A stretch of 64,000 nt of DNA from Ligula intestinalis (Eukaryota; Platyhelminthes; Cestoda; Diphyllobothriidea; Diphyllobothriidae). Positions within the stretch are counted from its first letter, which is position 1. Each line of letters begins with the position of its first letter. A model generated the notes under the pieces. The model saw nothing but the letters and a program-made list of their open reading frames with translations, was not told where the DNA came from and ran no database searches. The DNA lies in contig JAYGXS010000004.1 of the NCBI GenBank assembly GCA_036362985.1, positions 15,117,583 through 15,181,582 on the forward strand, read 5' to 3'. Shown here one piece after another: positions 23,851 through 33,790 of this stretch. Position numbers and translations under genes: made by a program.

Positions 23851-25041
23851 CAATGCATACATATATATTCCTTTTTTAGCTATTCTGCTTTTAATTCAAG
23901 TGAAATGCTGGCTTATATGCGCACTTAAAAAAATCATGCGGATAACAGTAGTTAAAAAGGGCCACACAAAATGTACAACCAACAATCACCTAGATGCCAG
24001 AAGCGGGAACCTCGAATTCTAAGCCTATTCTTAACATGACTTCAGGGATTGAAGGACGTTATATGTAGAAATTACGGTAAGATGTCAGCAAACAACGAGG
24101 AAGCCGTTAGCTATGCATGTAAACAAGCAAGGTGCGCACTCTGAGGGCTACAAATGAGGCGAACGGCTTACGAAAACGTCACATAGCAGCACAAATGTGG
24201 CGAAACAAGCATACGTGGGCTTTCAGGTTAACCCGTTGCTGTCAGTATTGCAAATAACTTCGTATACAAAATACTAATCAGAATAGCCGTAAATTATAGA
24301 TCCAGCATGATCACCTTGACGACATAGTCCCTTAAGCTTGTAGTCTTCTGAAGTAAAAACCCAAATTCTGAAATTAGTTTTCCATTACAAAATTTTATTA
24401 AAGTGATATGAAGGCATATAGATATCGTGCAACATAATCTAGCGTTATTTGAGAAAAGACGGGCTGCTGGTTTTTTGAACGAACCTCTATACGGCTGTCC
24501 GCACAAACTGGGTACTGTAAAAAAGCCCTACTACAGCACGAAAACATTTTATTTCCCCTGATTGTCTGGAAAAAATTGATGCTCTTTTTAAAAATTTTTA
24601 TTGGAATAAGGCGCGTTTTTTGCGTAAATGATATTTCAAGTGATGAGGGCTGTGAGGTCATCAAATGCTTATTAATTATTGGCGTGCAATGTTTTTAAGG
24701 CTGTCTTATAACAGCTGTGCTGTCCATAATGCAAGTCATATTGAATTTGTATATTTATATTTCTAAAGAGCCGAGGTCCAGATATGGTATCGTGTGTCTC
24801 GTTTCCCAAAGAGGAGAATGAAGGAGAGAAGGGGGGTTTGGTTTTACAAATTTTCGTACTCAATACTGCCCATTCAGTGTTTTTGGATACTGCTCAGTTA
24901 TGCTTCGAGTACCGATAGATATCAAGTGAAAAATTATTGGATTTCAAGTTAGGCGAAGGAATAATGTTAATAAATCGGTTTCATCATCCCCCAAAGAAGA
25001 CGAAGAAGAAGGTTCAAGGACATGGGCCGAGGTATATTGGG
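23851..25041. other. AT-rich unassigned sequence
   Basis: Short frames on both strands (24294-24506, 24398-24664, 24672-24863) have no recognisable content. Confidence 0.4.
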
Positions 25042-25082
25042 ACTGACGTTTCCGACACTTGTTTTTTTCCAATCATCAGAGT
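25042..25082 (-). ncRNA. Degenerate hammerhead motif at the PLE copy 1 terminus
   Basis: The minus strand has CTGATGA (25079-25073) and GAAACGTC (25052-25045). A 3-bp helix I ACT/AGT (25082-25080 with 25044-25042) flanks both. The helix II region pairs poorly. It lies downstream of PLE copy 1 in the same orientation, where PLE terminal repeats carry hammerheads. Likely a decayed ribozyme. Confidence 0.45.
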
Positions 25083-25217
25083 AACGTGGTGGTTGTTCCT
25101 ATTTGCCGGGACCGTTTCAGCCTCGCTGCATGCCTGTTATTATGTCCGTAGTCAGCGCACGAACGTTGACCTGCTTGTTTTCCTGCTGACTATCCATGAG
25201 AGTGGCCGCTGAGGAGC

Positions 25218-27040
25218 TCATGTGACCTTTGTGCCCTGTGCGGCTGTCGTAATTGTTGACAAGTCATTGCGCTTGCTGCCCTGTCTCTCGTCCACCGACG
25301 GAATAATCACTTGTTTCTGCCCGTATGAGCTCATGTCAACCTCGTGTGCGCGGTAGCGGTGAGGTAGCATTCCGAGTTGCTCACCTGGTCTCTGGCCAAC
25401 CCCTCTTATATCTTCCTTTGATCTCAGTTCTACTCCACGCTTGTGCCTTTTACGCCGTCCTGTTGGCCTTATTCGAACTGACTCGAGCCGTTTGCGTACC
25501 GCGTGGTAAGCAGGATAAAGGACTATGGCTCTGGTAATTGTGCCAGTCGTAGACCAACTTATAAGCAAAAGTCTAGCCATCTTGTCATTGGCTCGGCCTA
25601 TTACCCTTGCATTTTCGAAGGCGAAGGTGTGGTTCTTTAGCCGTACGTGTTCATACACCATAAAAAGTTTGTCCCCGTGGTTATTGCGAGCCGATGCTCA
25701 TGCAACCTGGTGCCAAAACGTTTGTCTGTGTCACCGACATACCTTGCATCGAAGTCTTGACATGGTATGCTGTAGACCACGGCTGACTTTTCTGTCGACG
25801 ATAGCTGGTCTTTGGGCTTCATAATCTGCTGTCTGATGGTTGAGTCCGGCTTGGGAGACACACCGGTCCCGAATGGTTTCAGGATTCTTGCAGTCGCCTC
25901 GGAAACGTTCTTCACATAAGGGATAGCGAGTCAAAACTTGGGGTCATCTACTTTGGACCGCTCAGGGTGGGGCTTCTTAAAACACTTGCGTATGAAGGAC
26001 TTTCGATAACCGTTGGCTTCAAAGAAGCTTGCAAGTATTTACTCTCCATCTTCTTTCCACTGTCGTTGCTGAAGTAAGTCTGAACACGTTAAATGTGGGT
26101 CCTGACACAACTGCGTTTGTGCCCGACAGGGTGGTTGCTTCTGAAGTGGAGAAAGTGCGCGGTTTTGGTTGCCTTTCGATACACCATTGTCCTTATCTTT
26201 CTGTCTTCCAGCTTCGTCACCAGTACGTCGAAGAGAGGTAATTTATTGCAGTCCTCTTCTTCCATAGTGAACTGGATATCAGGAAAGATTGAATTGAGCA
26301 GTGACTTGAACTCCTGCACTTTGTTCCTTCTGATGACGACGAACAGTCGTCGACGTATCTGACCCAGAACTTCGGGGAAGAGGAGCTGAAGACCAACCGC
26401 TCGAGTCTCTGCAAAACGGCTTCAGCAATAAGGCCAGAAAGAGGCGAGCCCATCGGAGTCCCCTTCTTTTGTTCGTAAACTTGGCCATTGAACGTGACAA
26501 TGTTTTAGACACAGTTCCAAGAGCTCAATGATACGCGCTCGCTTGAGTTTCTGGTCAGTTTCCTCGTATTTCTCTTAGAGACGACCATAAATCGTATCGA
26601 TAGCCAGGCTGGGTGGAATAAATGTGAACATGGAGATCACGTCGAACGACACCATCACCTTGTCTGACAAACCAAAACATTGAGTGCCATGTAGAGATAC
26701 AATTGGGCGTAAGGGCACCCCTGGCTTGTGCATCTTTGGTAGGTCATAGAAACGTGCCATTGCTGCATCCGTGGCCTTTGCAGCCAGCGCTTCCCTTCTC
26801 GCCAGGGCTCCTGTTTTCCTTAAGTTGCCGGTCGTCTTATTAATAACGCCTCACTAACCCGACCTTCTTTGCGCCGAAGGCATTTGTAGTGCCTCTTAGG
26901 TCCCCATGGCCGAAGACCAACTCAACATCCGGCCGCAAACCTTCTACCATGCCGAGAGACAGTGACAACTGTTGTCCAGACGTCAGGAAGCGGCGACGAG
27001 GCGACCGAGGGACATGGACTAATTGTAGGACCCGTCCCAC
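25218..27040 (-). pseudogene. Penelope-like element copy 1 (RT plus GIY-YIG), broken
   Basis: Minus-strand frames give a near-complete PLE order. Lead-in: ARREALAAKATDAAMARFYD (about 26.8 kb). RT: LPKMHKPGVPLRPIVS; motif A VSFDVISMFT; GTPMGSPLSGLIAEAV; motif C WVRYVDD (about 26.35 kb, both Asp intact). Then FDVLVTKLEDRKI and SNHPVGHKRS. Linker: YVKNVSEATARILKPFG. GIY-YIG: VVYSIPCQDFDARYVGDTDK and RLHEHRLA, then a frame change into HTFAFENARVIGRAN. At least three frame changes and a stop split it into the frames 26575-26760, 26217-26453, 26089-26319, 25637-25915 and 25218-25661. The product would be a reverse transcriptase with a nicking endonuclease. The N-terminal frame 26840-27040 is not recognised. 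Confidence 0.85.
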
Positions 27041-28035
27041 CCCTCAGGCCCTTTGATTTCTAAACATTTCCTGCCCTTTCCCCTTAATTACCGCTGATTA
27101 GTCACTTTACTTTTGGCCAACTCTTACATCCATTTATATAATTGTATTTGCCTAATGGTGAATTAATCCACACAGTTCGTTCGCTCAACTTGACTTCCTG
27201 AATGCCTCCATCGCTGAAAGACTAATAGTGACTTTCGGATGGAGCCCATAAGTGCTTGTTTCGAGGCGTATCCTAATCGTTCTTCCCATACTTTACACAA
27301 ACATTCAAGAAGGTGGTTCATTTTTAACAATGAAACATAAAGATCTCTGAAGAACTTACAAATTAGCCGAAACCCTCTAAGTTGAGTCATCAAGTGACAT
27401 ATGATCGACAAAATACATCTATCTAGGCTTTCCTCTGTGCTCCAAGTATGGTAAACCGCATCGGATTTGGTAAGTATTCCGCAGCAGAAAAAATATTTCC
27501 TCGTGTAAGTATCACAAGTTAATTGTAGGAAAAATAATGACCCGAAAAACGTGGTTGCTTGCGAGAAACTTTGCCGATAAAACAGGGTTTTAGAAAAATC
27601 GCGCAAAAACGTGATCGTATTAAAGAGTAGGAAACGTCCGCTTGATTACTGACAAGATAAAACTTATGGCTGTCAGTTAGTTATTCCACTACGCATTTAA
27701 ATCGCCGACACCTGACACACACGCATCTTTGTGCATCGGCGTGGTAAGGGCTGACAGGACCGTAGGTTGTCAAGCCCAGCGCGTGCACAAACGTTTAAGG
27801 TGGTACTAGTCAACGCGCAATAAATCTCTGCAGGACAAACAAAAGGACTCAACGCAACCACGTTCACCCTCGCTGACCTAAAAATAAGGATACTAAATTT
27901 AATCGGGAAATCTCTGACGGACAGGATTACTACAAATCATCAATTCACCATTACCCCTCCAAAATACCCATTCAGCGAGCGCAGGTTTTTTTTCTACGTG
28001 CTGCGGCAGAAGGTTCGTCGTTTGTTCCAGTGGTC
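27041..28035. other. Unassigned sequence
   Basis: The 147-codon minus-strand frame at 27163-27606 has no recognisable domain and no repeat partner in the window. It may be chance. Nothing else is seen. Confidence 0.35.
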
Positions 28036-28104
28036 GCTTCTTCTTCTTCTTCTTCTTCTTCTTCTTCTTCTTCTTCTTCTGATGATGATGATGATGATGA
28101 TGAT
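28036..28104. repeat. Compound (CTT)n-(GAT)n microsatellite
   Basis: About 45 bp of CTT units is directly followed by 24 bp of GAT units. The long Leu/Met and Glu/Ser runs in frames through this block are artefacts of the repeat. Confidence 0.95.
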
Positions 28105-28375
28105 CTGCTCCGTGGAACTCGCATATTCAATTCTATTGGCAGGTTCGGTGTACATTGTCTTATTCTCCTTCCATCCGACATTCAGCAAACAACATAGTTA
28201 TTTGTTTGTGCACCGATCTATTCCTCAGGATGCGCCCATCCTGGGATATTGCTTTTGCGAGTCAGATCAACCAACTGTGTTCCGCAAAGCTAGTGATAAT
28301 TGATATGTTACTAGCTAACTGTCAGTAACACATCTTTTTTATGTTTTGGTCATAAGAGTATTCCGGCTCAGACAA
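28105..28375. other. Unassigned spacer
   Basis: Less than 300 bases between the microsatellite and the SINE. Nothing recognised. Confidence 0.4.
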
Positions 28376-28430
28376 GGCACCGTGATATAGCTATTTCGGG
28401 CTATTGGCCCTCATCAGCCACGGGTAGCCA
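28376..28430 (-). ncRNA. Type I hammerhead ribozyme motif
   Basis: On the minus strand, helix I is CCGTGG (28423-28418) paired with TCACGG (28385-28380), ending in one G-T pair, and is extended by GGC/GCC across an internal loop. Core CTGATGA is at 28417-28411. Helix II is GGGC/GCCC with loop CAATA, a perfect 4 bp. GAAA is at 28397-28394. Helix III is very short (ATA/TAT) and A precedes helix I at the cleavage site. Every invariant position is present. Activity is plausible but depends on the weak helix III. Confidence 0.7.
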
Positions 28431-28530
28431 ACTCTAGTGAAGCAGCTGAAATAACCGCCACACCCGAGTTTCTAACTCGCGCCTCGCCGGTCAGGGGCAG
28501 ACGTCCTTACCATTGAGCCATCGAGGTCGA
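28376..28530 (-). mobile_element. SINE-like repeat: tRNA-like head plus hammerhead
   Basis: Reading the minus strand from 28530: tggctcaatggtaaggacg resembles a pol III A box, and gcgagttagaaactcg resembles a B box about 40 nt later. A short link and a hammerhead core (28376-28430) follow. A tRNA-derived head followed by a hammerhead is the layout of the hammerhead SINE-like repeats known from schistosomes. A related head-plus-core unit lies at 33330-33480. The tail beyond 28376 and target duplications were not defined. Confidence 0.65.
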
Positions 28531-28739
28531 TGTCTAGCCGGTCCACCGACTTCTTCTTTTCTAAGTAACCACTGTCTGAAGATCGCAGTTGGAGGAGAGA
28601 GCAGAGGGATTGAGTTGAATATTCAAGTAGTTAATATAAGCTGGAAATAATTTTCAAATTTAGCATTCTAACTCAAAGGAGGGCGTTTGGTTGGGCATTA
28701 GACGGTTTCCATGAGGAGAAGATAAAAGTTAGCTAGTCT
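28531..28739. other. Unassigned spacer
   Basis: Nothing recognised between the SINE head and the end of PLE copy 2. Confidence 0.4.
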
Positions 28740-29714
28740 GAAAGTGTGACTACGTCGGCTTTAGCGTGGCGCGATTGGCGTAGGATTTCAGAGGATGGTG
28801 TCGGTGTCTCACCTTGGCAGTGGCCACTCTGAGTTGTGTGGGGGCCCCTATGCTGGTGAACTCCGCCAGACACAGCTGCCGCTGCGTTTGCTCGCTAGTG
28901 GACGTGGTATTCGGTATGCATAAAAGAGCAAAACAGGTAGATATTGGCAATGTCGTCTGGTGTGTTGCTTGTCGGCTTTAGAGAGCAGGAGTAACTCATT
29001 TGATAGTTTCAGTTACCATAATTGTCACCTCTACTCATGGTATTTCGCTGACTTCTGAAGTAAAACAATTTTGAATCGCAAGAATCTTCAATGAGCTTAA
29101 CACGGGTGTTGTTGGCGTGTTAGGTTTCTAAGCTGTAGGATTTAGTGCTGCTGACAAGCAGTGGTAAATAATAAGACACTCTTTTCACGTTTCGTTGGCA
29201 ATGCTCATTGACCATTCGTTGTCCATTTCTATCTGATTCCCTAATAGAGCGCTGGGTTTTGGTTTATCTAGGTCACAGAACGACCAATTCTGCAGTTAGA
29301 TCTGAGAGAATATGTTAATGCTTCTTCAAGAATATGGGCAATTCCAAACCCATTTCATGGGTGATGGGTCTGGCAGCGGCAACTTCATGAAACGGAATTT
29401 TTGCACTTTGTCATTAGAGTCCGTATATCCCGTACACTGTAATTCAACCGCTTGTGAGAACTCAAGGTTGCAGTTCTTTGATTGGACGGGCATTTAGCGC
29501 CGTTACCCAGATACACCTGTCAATGCCAGTTCAATCTAAATATGAGAAATTCCGGTTGCACTCTTCAAGGTTAATAAGAGAATAAAAGCCCGCCCATAAT
29601 TCAACGCGATTTTGCGCCGAATTCCAGGAAAAGTACACTTGGTTGTCAATAAAAGCAAACATGCGTGTCCCCGTAAGAATGCATTACCTGTTTCTGCTAC
29701 TGCTTTCTTCTCAT

Positions 29715-29756
29715 GTCTCTGATGACGAATCCACAACGGATGTCGAAACGTCAGGC
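29715..29756 (+). ncRNA. PLE-type hammerhead motif, antisense to PLE copy 2
   Basis: Plus strand: helix I gtct (29715-29718) pairs with aggc (29753-29756, one G-T pair). Core ctgatga is at 29719-29725. Helix II has atcc/ggat with loop acaac and a mismatched base. gaaacgtc is at 29745-29752, giving a helix III of minimal size with c as the cleavage nucleotide. It lies in a block of roughly 170 bp that is absent from the sister PLE at 43.1 kb, so it probably came in with another PLE end or was lost from the sister. Confidence 0.5.
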
Positions 29757-30254
29757 TAATAAACGATTTATCCCAGCAATCGAGTTTTCGTCTTCTGAAA
29801 GTTGATTGTGCCTTAAACAAAACAACTGCTTTAGCTCTGAAAGTAAGCATAACCCCTGCTCAAAAGAAGATGCCATAACTGGAACAATAATTTTTTGTCC
29901 TGACGTTTCGGATTCTGTCGAAAATTCTTAATCATAGGTAACCGTAGAATAATCTAAGGCATGTCCAGGTAAGGGTGATACATGCGCAAATTGAAAGGTA
30001 TTCAAAGTTTGTAGTGGTAGCATGTATGCTTTCTATAATTAGCAGCTCCTGTAGCTCCCGCTAGGCGTCTAAATTGCTGCGGTGACGGCTTGAAGCTTCG
30101 CGTTCGATTCATTTCGTTGTCCGTGTCGCATGTGGCTCGATAATTGAGCGACAATTATGCTCGCTGTTGGTAGATTCCCTTGCTCAGGCTGTCTCAGTAC
30201 GCAGTATGGGAACGGTAACTCGTTGCGCTTGTTTATGGAATGTAGGACTGAGGA

Positions 30255-30488
30255 CTATGACTCGAGCAGCTCGCGGCTTACGCGGTTGTCGCTTCTTGCG
30301 AGGATTTCGGCCTCGTTTAACTTGAAAATGTGTCCGGATCCTGTCGAGTGAGCTGACACCTGGCAGCTAGTGTCCTTCCTTACCGCTGCTGCATGCTTGG
30401 ACATTGGCGTCCGGAGTAATACTCTGGTTTCTCCGACAAAGTTGCTCTCCTCAAAACTGTATAAGATCTGGTTAACGTCTCCAGCCAC
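30255..30488 (-). pseudogene. PLE copy 2: GIY-YIG endonuclease domain
   Basis: Frame reads NQILYSFEESNFVGETRVLL, then RTPMSKHAAAVRKDTSCQVS, AHSTGSGHIFKLNEAEILAR and NRVSRELLES. The order is typical of a PLE GIY-YIG domain (VGET core, then SKH and the FxxxEAEILAR block). The closest relative in the window is 42490-42640 (MDKHAAMVHKNYANSQVAAH, then IFKFYEAEILA). The frame is open for 77 codons, but the RT upstream is broken, so it is not a working gene. Confidence 0.8.
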
Positions 30489-31004
30489 TTCAGGCCTAGG
30501 CAGTGTCTTTCGGTTTCATGACACGGCGCTTGATGTTAGCTTCGGGCGTGTGCGCAACTCCAAATCCAATTGAGATGAGCAGGCCACTGACTACTTCTCA
30601 TACATTCTTCACGCATGAAAGAGCTTGCCAAGCTTTTGGACAAGTTGGATGCGGTAATTTCTCTCGGCTGCGTATGTACTGGTTGACAAAATTGCGCGCG
30701 TACCTATTCACTAGCTGTACTCGTCAAATATATAGTAGTTCAGCAACTTTGTCTCACAATTCATTGCAATGCATCTCAACACGCCACTAAAGCGCTCTTA
30801 CGCAGCTGTGTTTGTGACTGATCGGGTGGTTGATGTTGAAGTTCGGGAGTTGCATAGTGTTGGTTGCTTTCATGAACACTTTAGTTTTTAGGCCGGCACC
30901 GTCTTTGCGGCAAACGAAGACATCCAATAAGGCTAGTTGGTTGTTTTCGTCTTCCTGCATCGTAAATTAAATATCCGGAGAGACGGGTTTCAGACGGTCC
31001 TTGA

Positions 31005-31690
31005 ATGTCAGCACCTAATCCCGCTCAATTATGGCGAAGGTGTCGTCCACTGTCTACTGAGCCCAGAATTTCGGTCCGCGGTGTCGAAAAACCAGCGTCT
31101 TCAAGCGCTACAGAAACACCTCGGATATGTGTCCGGGAATGGGCAAACTCATGGGCGTGCCCTTCACTTGCTCGTAGATGCTTCCATTGACAGTAAATGC
31201 ATCTTTAGAAAGAACTTTAGGAACTTGAAGATTTGAGCATGCCCGAGTCGATTCTCCGTTTCATGGTATTTATCTCGTAGAAGTAGCTGGATAGTATCAA
31301 CTGCCAGGTCGTGCGAAATAGAAATAGAAAGGGACTTTATATCAAAAGATGCCATGCTATCGTTTGGCAGCAGACCCACCTCCTTAGGGTTCACTAAGCA
31401 ATGTGTGCGAATCAGCGGTCAAGAATTTGAGCCGCCGAAACAGCCACTTTGCCAGTCGGTAGGTTGGAGTTCCTTTGTAGGATACAGGAGGCCGGAGCGA
31501 TGCACCATCTTTGTGCACCTTGGAGAGACCATATAGACGGGTCAGGACTGTGGCTAACGCTCTCACCATGTGCCGGTGGATTGGTGATATTGCATCTGAG
31601 TTCTCCATTGCCAACAGCATTGTGTTGATCTGGCGTGTAAGGGTTTTTATGGGGTTGGATTTGCATGCAGCATTGAACTAAAGACCCCCT
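31005..31690 (-). pseudogene. PLE copy 2: reverse transcriptase region
   Basis: Minus-strand frames give TVLTRLYGLSKVHKDGASLR (31384-31620), SMASFDIKSLSISISHDLAV with motif A (31164-31394), then EQVKGTPMSL, a stop, RGPKFWAQ, a stop and TVDDTFAIIE with motif C. FTMQEDENNQLALLDVFV follows near 30.95 kb. At least four stops and one frame change break it. The same block order is found in the sister copy at 41.5-42.1 kb. Confidence 0.8.
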
Positions 31691-32041
31691 AACAAAGTTT
31701 GAGCTTTGTAAATTTAATCTGCCGTGTCCAATAGCCCCAGCTGCGACCTCAACCGTAACTCTAGCTTTAACTCTTATCCATACTTTCTTGAAAATGTATA
31801 TAAGAGGTCGGCATGATGTAGACGTCCCAGTGCCTTGTCTGACAATCCTTCTTAATTGAATTTAAGAACTCAAATCAATTCTTTTAAACAACAGTCAGTA
31901 TGCATCATGCTTTGTGTTGTGGCTTGAATTTACTACAAGTCCCAGCGCCTCGTGACATTTTCAGGTTAAAATAGGAGAGTAAAACTGTTGATTGGTATTA
32001 CAGGCAGTAAAGTATAAAGCAAAACACCCCTAACAGTCGTA

Positions 32042-32640
32042 ACAAAACAGTTAGCTTCCCAGCGAGATGCCGCATATAGCAGCATTCATCGCAAATTCCC
32101 ACATCCACTCGCTGAAGTCTGTGTGGAGAGCACCGACGGCTTCGCCAGCTTTTGTGTCGGCATTTTTTATTTTTGAAACTGGATAACTGGGCCTTAGATC
32201 TTCTTAGCCTGCGACATTTTAAGTGCAGATTGGGTGATTATAGTCTAATGGGTCATAATTTTAATGATTTCATTTTTTGATTGGATGACAATCACGATTC
32301 CCTGTGCTGTAGTGGTGCTTTCACCCGAAAACAGCGAGCGTGGGAATGGAAGGTGTGGTAGATGCAACCCTCATCTGTCGCAGCATACATGGATTAAAGT
32401 GCCAGTTAAATTTCCCCATCCTCTTTGAGTGTGAGAGAAAGGTGGACATCGTAGTTTGTGCTGGTTTAATTACTGAATCATGCACATCACACCTAGAGAG
32501 CAAAGAGCGCCAAATGGTTTTAACCCACTGTTTTGTTGCCGCACACAATGGAAAAAATTTCTGCACTGCCATGTTACCATTTGTTTTGGTCTTGTCCTTG
32601 AAAGAAAAAAGCGGCACTTATTACCACTGAGACTGCAGAT
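32042..32640 (-). pseudogene. PLE copy 2: N-terminal coding region
   Basis: A 98-codon minus-strand frame (32321-32617) reads AATKQWVKTIWRSL, then CDVHDSVIKPAQTTMSTF and MGKFNWHFNPCMLRQMR. The sister copy at 40.7-40.9 kb reads HDIKDSIIEPKQTTTSNTYS at the matching place. It precedes the RT in both copies, so it is the N-terminal part of this PLE family. Function is unknown. The plus-strand frame 32340-32630 is its antisense shadow. Confidence 0.6.
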
Positions 32641-32829
32641 TGGTTAAAAAGTTTTTTCGTCCAGAAAAAGAAATTAAATGTTCTTCCTGATCATATTTCT
32701 ATCACTTTTAACAACTGGAGTGTGTTATCTATGAGTATTTGGGCATCGCCGATCTAGTAGAGGAACAGCTAAGTTTCGCTTTGCCCAGGAGCTCACAGCT
32801 TGAACCTGCCAAACCGTTATATAGTGACT

Positions 32830-33060
32830 AAAATGATATGATGAAATGGATCCGACAAAGCAAAGAGAGATCGGAATGGCCATTTCTGGCTTGCATGCCA
32901 TCATCAGCCGCACATACTCAAACTCAAGGGTTGGAATCCCTGATATTTTAAACCGTGACGACGGCACAAAGTGCTCCTTGCTTTGTCGGTTGAGATCGGG
33001 AATATGATGAATAGATGCCATCATAGCCACCGCGTGACGGTCTGCCGGGTTCACAATCTG
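32830..33060 (-). repeat. Hammerhead-bearing SINE-like repeat
   Basis: The part just before and at the ribozyme core matches the repeat at 62760-62840: ttccaaccc against gtccaacca, then a short link, then ggctgatgatggc in both. The head (about 32930-33060) has no clear A/B boxes. Probably the same repeat class as 62.6-62.85 kb. Confidence 0.45.
32867..32919 (-). ncRNA. Hammerhead ribozyme motif
   Basis: Minus strand: core CTGATGA at 32907-32901. Helix II is TGGC/GCCA with loop ATGCAA (32900-32887). GAAA is at 32886-32883. The helix III palindrome ATGGCCAT follows. Helix I is CGG/CCG, then an internal loop, then GAG/CTC. The invariant core is intact but helix I is short and helix III has no proper loop, so activity is uncertain. 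Confidence 0.55.
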
Positions 33061-33319
33061 AGCTCTTGGGCAAAGCGGAACTCAATTATTCCTCTTCTAG
33101 ACCGGTGAAGCACATAACTTCATCATAGTCCCTATCTCAATCGACCAAGCCAAGAGCCCGTAGTGCCGCTTGTAAACGAGATGCCAAACAAAGGAGTGAA
33201 GTCGAAATAGAACTAAAGCATAATTAATTTCTTAGCACAATTAGTCATAACGGGTGCGTCCTGAAACAGATCGATGTACACTTGCCTAAGACTGCACATA
33301 CCCCATCAAAAACCGACAA

Positions 33320-33490
33320 GGCATCGGGCCCGAAGCTCAATGGTTAGGGCATTTGACTCTGAGCAGAGAGGTCGCGGGTTTGAAACTCGAGTGTGGAAGC
33401 AAGTTCAGCGGCAGCACTGGAGTTGGATATCACTAGCTAATGAAGACTAATGAGCTAGAAATGGCCACTCTAGTGTCCCTAGCTTTATCT
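33320..33490 (+). mobile_element. SINE-like repeat: tRNA-like head plus mutated hammerhead
   Basis: agctcaatggttagggca (A-box-like, about 33335-33352) and gggtttgaaactc (B-box-like, about 33376-33388) are followed by a hammerhead-shaped segment. Helix I cactag (33431-33436) pairs with ctagtg (33469-33474), plus gga/tcc outside it. The core reads ctaatga instead of ctgatga (33437-33443), changing the invariant G5, and helix II is poor. The head matches that of the element at 28376-28530 in its a-ctc-aatggt and gaaactcg-gtgtgg blocks. An inactive relative is likely. Confidence 0.55.
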
Positions 33491-33545
33491 GTAATGCCTT
33501 AAATTGTGCTGCACTCTTCATCGGGAGTGAGATTGACACTGGTGA

Positions 33546-33790
33546 CTACAGTATTTGGTGCAAGTCCAGTTTGGTCTTAAATGTGTTAAAACAGGTGGAG
33601 AGGTCAACCTGTTCGGGTAGCACATTCCAAGCCGCAAACACGCTCTTACTGAAGAAAAATGAACGTGCATTGATCCGTGTTTTGTCGTGAAGTAGTTTTT
33701 GGGGAGGTTTGGCATTAATTGCGGGAATACAGTCCAAATGGCACCTCGGGTGGCTCTCATGTTGGTCCCGCGCACCTACCACGCATCCCG
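33546..33790 (-). pseudogene. CR1-like LINE, RT C-terminal fragment
   Basis: The minus-strand frame reads RINARSFFFSKSVFAAWNVL, then PEQVDLSTCFNTFKTKLD and a natural stop at the end. This is the FFSxRVxxxWNxLPxxVV...FKxxLD block at the C-terminus of many CR1-group LINE proteins. It is compared here with 44500-44640 (FSQRVIGVWKGLPDEVV). No palm domain is attached, so this is a short 5'-truncated insertion. The overlapping frame 33518-33775 is a shadow. Confidence 0.65.

Larger units (their letters stand above)
28740..32640 (-). mobile_element. Penelope-like element copy 2, full-length-like but decayed
   Basis: This 3.9-kb segment aligns along its whole length with 40590-44060 in inverted orientation. 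In minus-strand order it has an N-terminal region (32640-32040), RT (about 31690-30750), GIY-YIG (30488-30255), and a 3' region (about 30150-28740) that is also shared. Matching blocks in the 3' region include gtgtctggcggagttc and accactg near 28.86 and 43.93 kb, and cctacggttat-type blocks near 29.95 and 42.99 kb. A segment around 29.6-29.78 kb, carrying a hammerhead on the plus strand, is missing from the other copy. Confidence 0.75.

Noticed and set aside
25325..25824. Plus-strand frames overlapping PLE copy 1
   Set aside because: Antisense shadows of the GIY-YIG domain, whose motifs are clear on the minus strand.
27163..27606. 147-codon minus-strand frame
   Set aside because: No recognisable motif and no partner in the window. 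Cys- and Phe-rich composition gives no usable clue, so it is left unassigned.
28036..28104. CRISPR-like or satellite array
   Set aside because: It is a simple trinucleotide microsatellite. No CRISPR array was seen anywhere, and the window is eukaryotic.
27972..28303. Frames with long Glu, Leu or Met runs
   Set aside because: Produced by the CTT/GAT microsatellite.
33334..33392. A functional tRNA gene
   Set aside because: A/B-box-like blocks are present, but no acceptor stem or cloverleaf can be drawn and a hammerhead-like segment follows; a SINE head is more likely.
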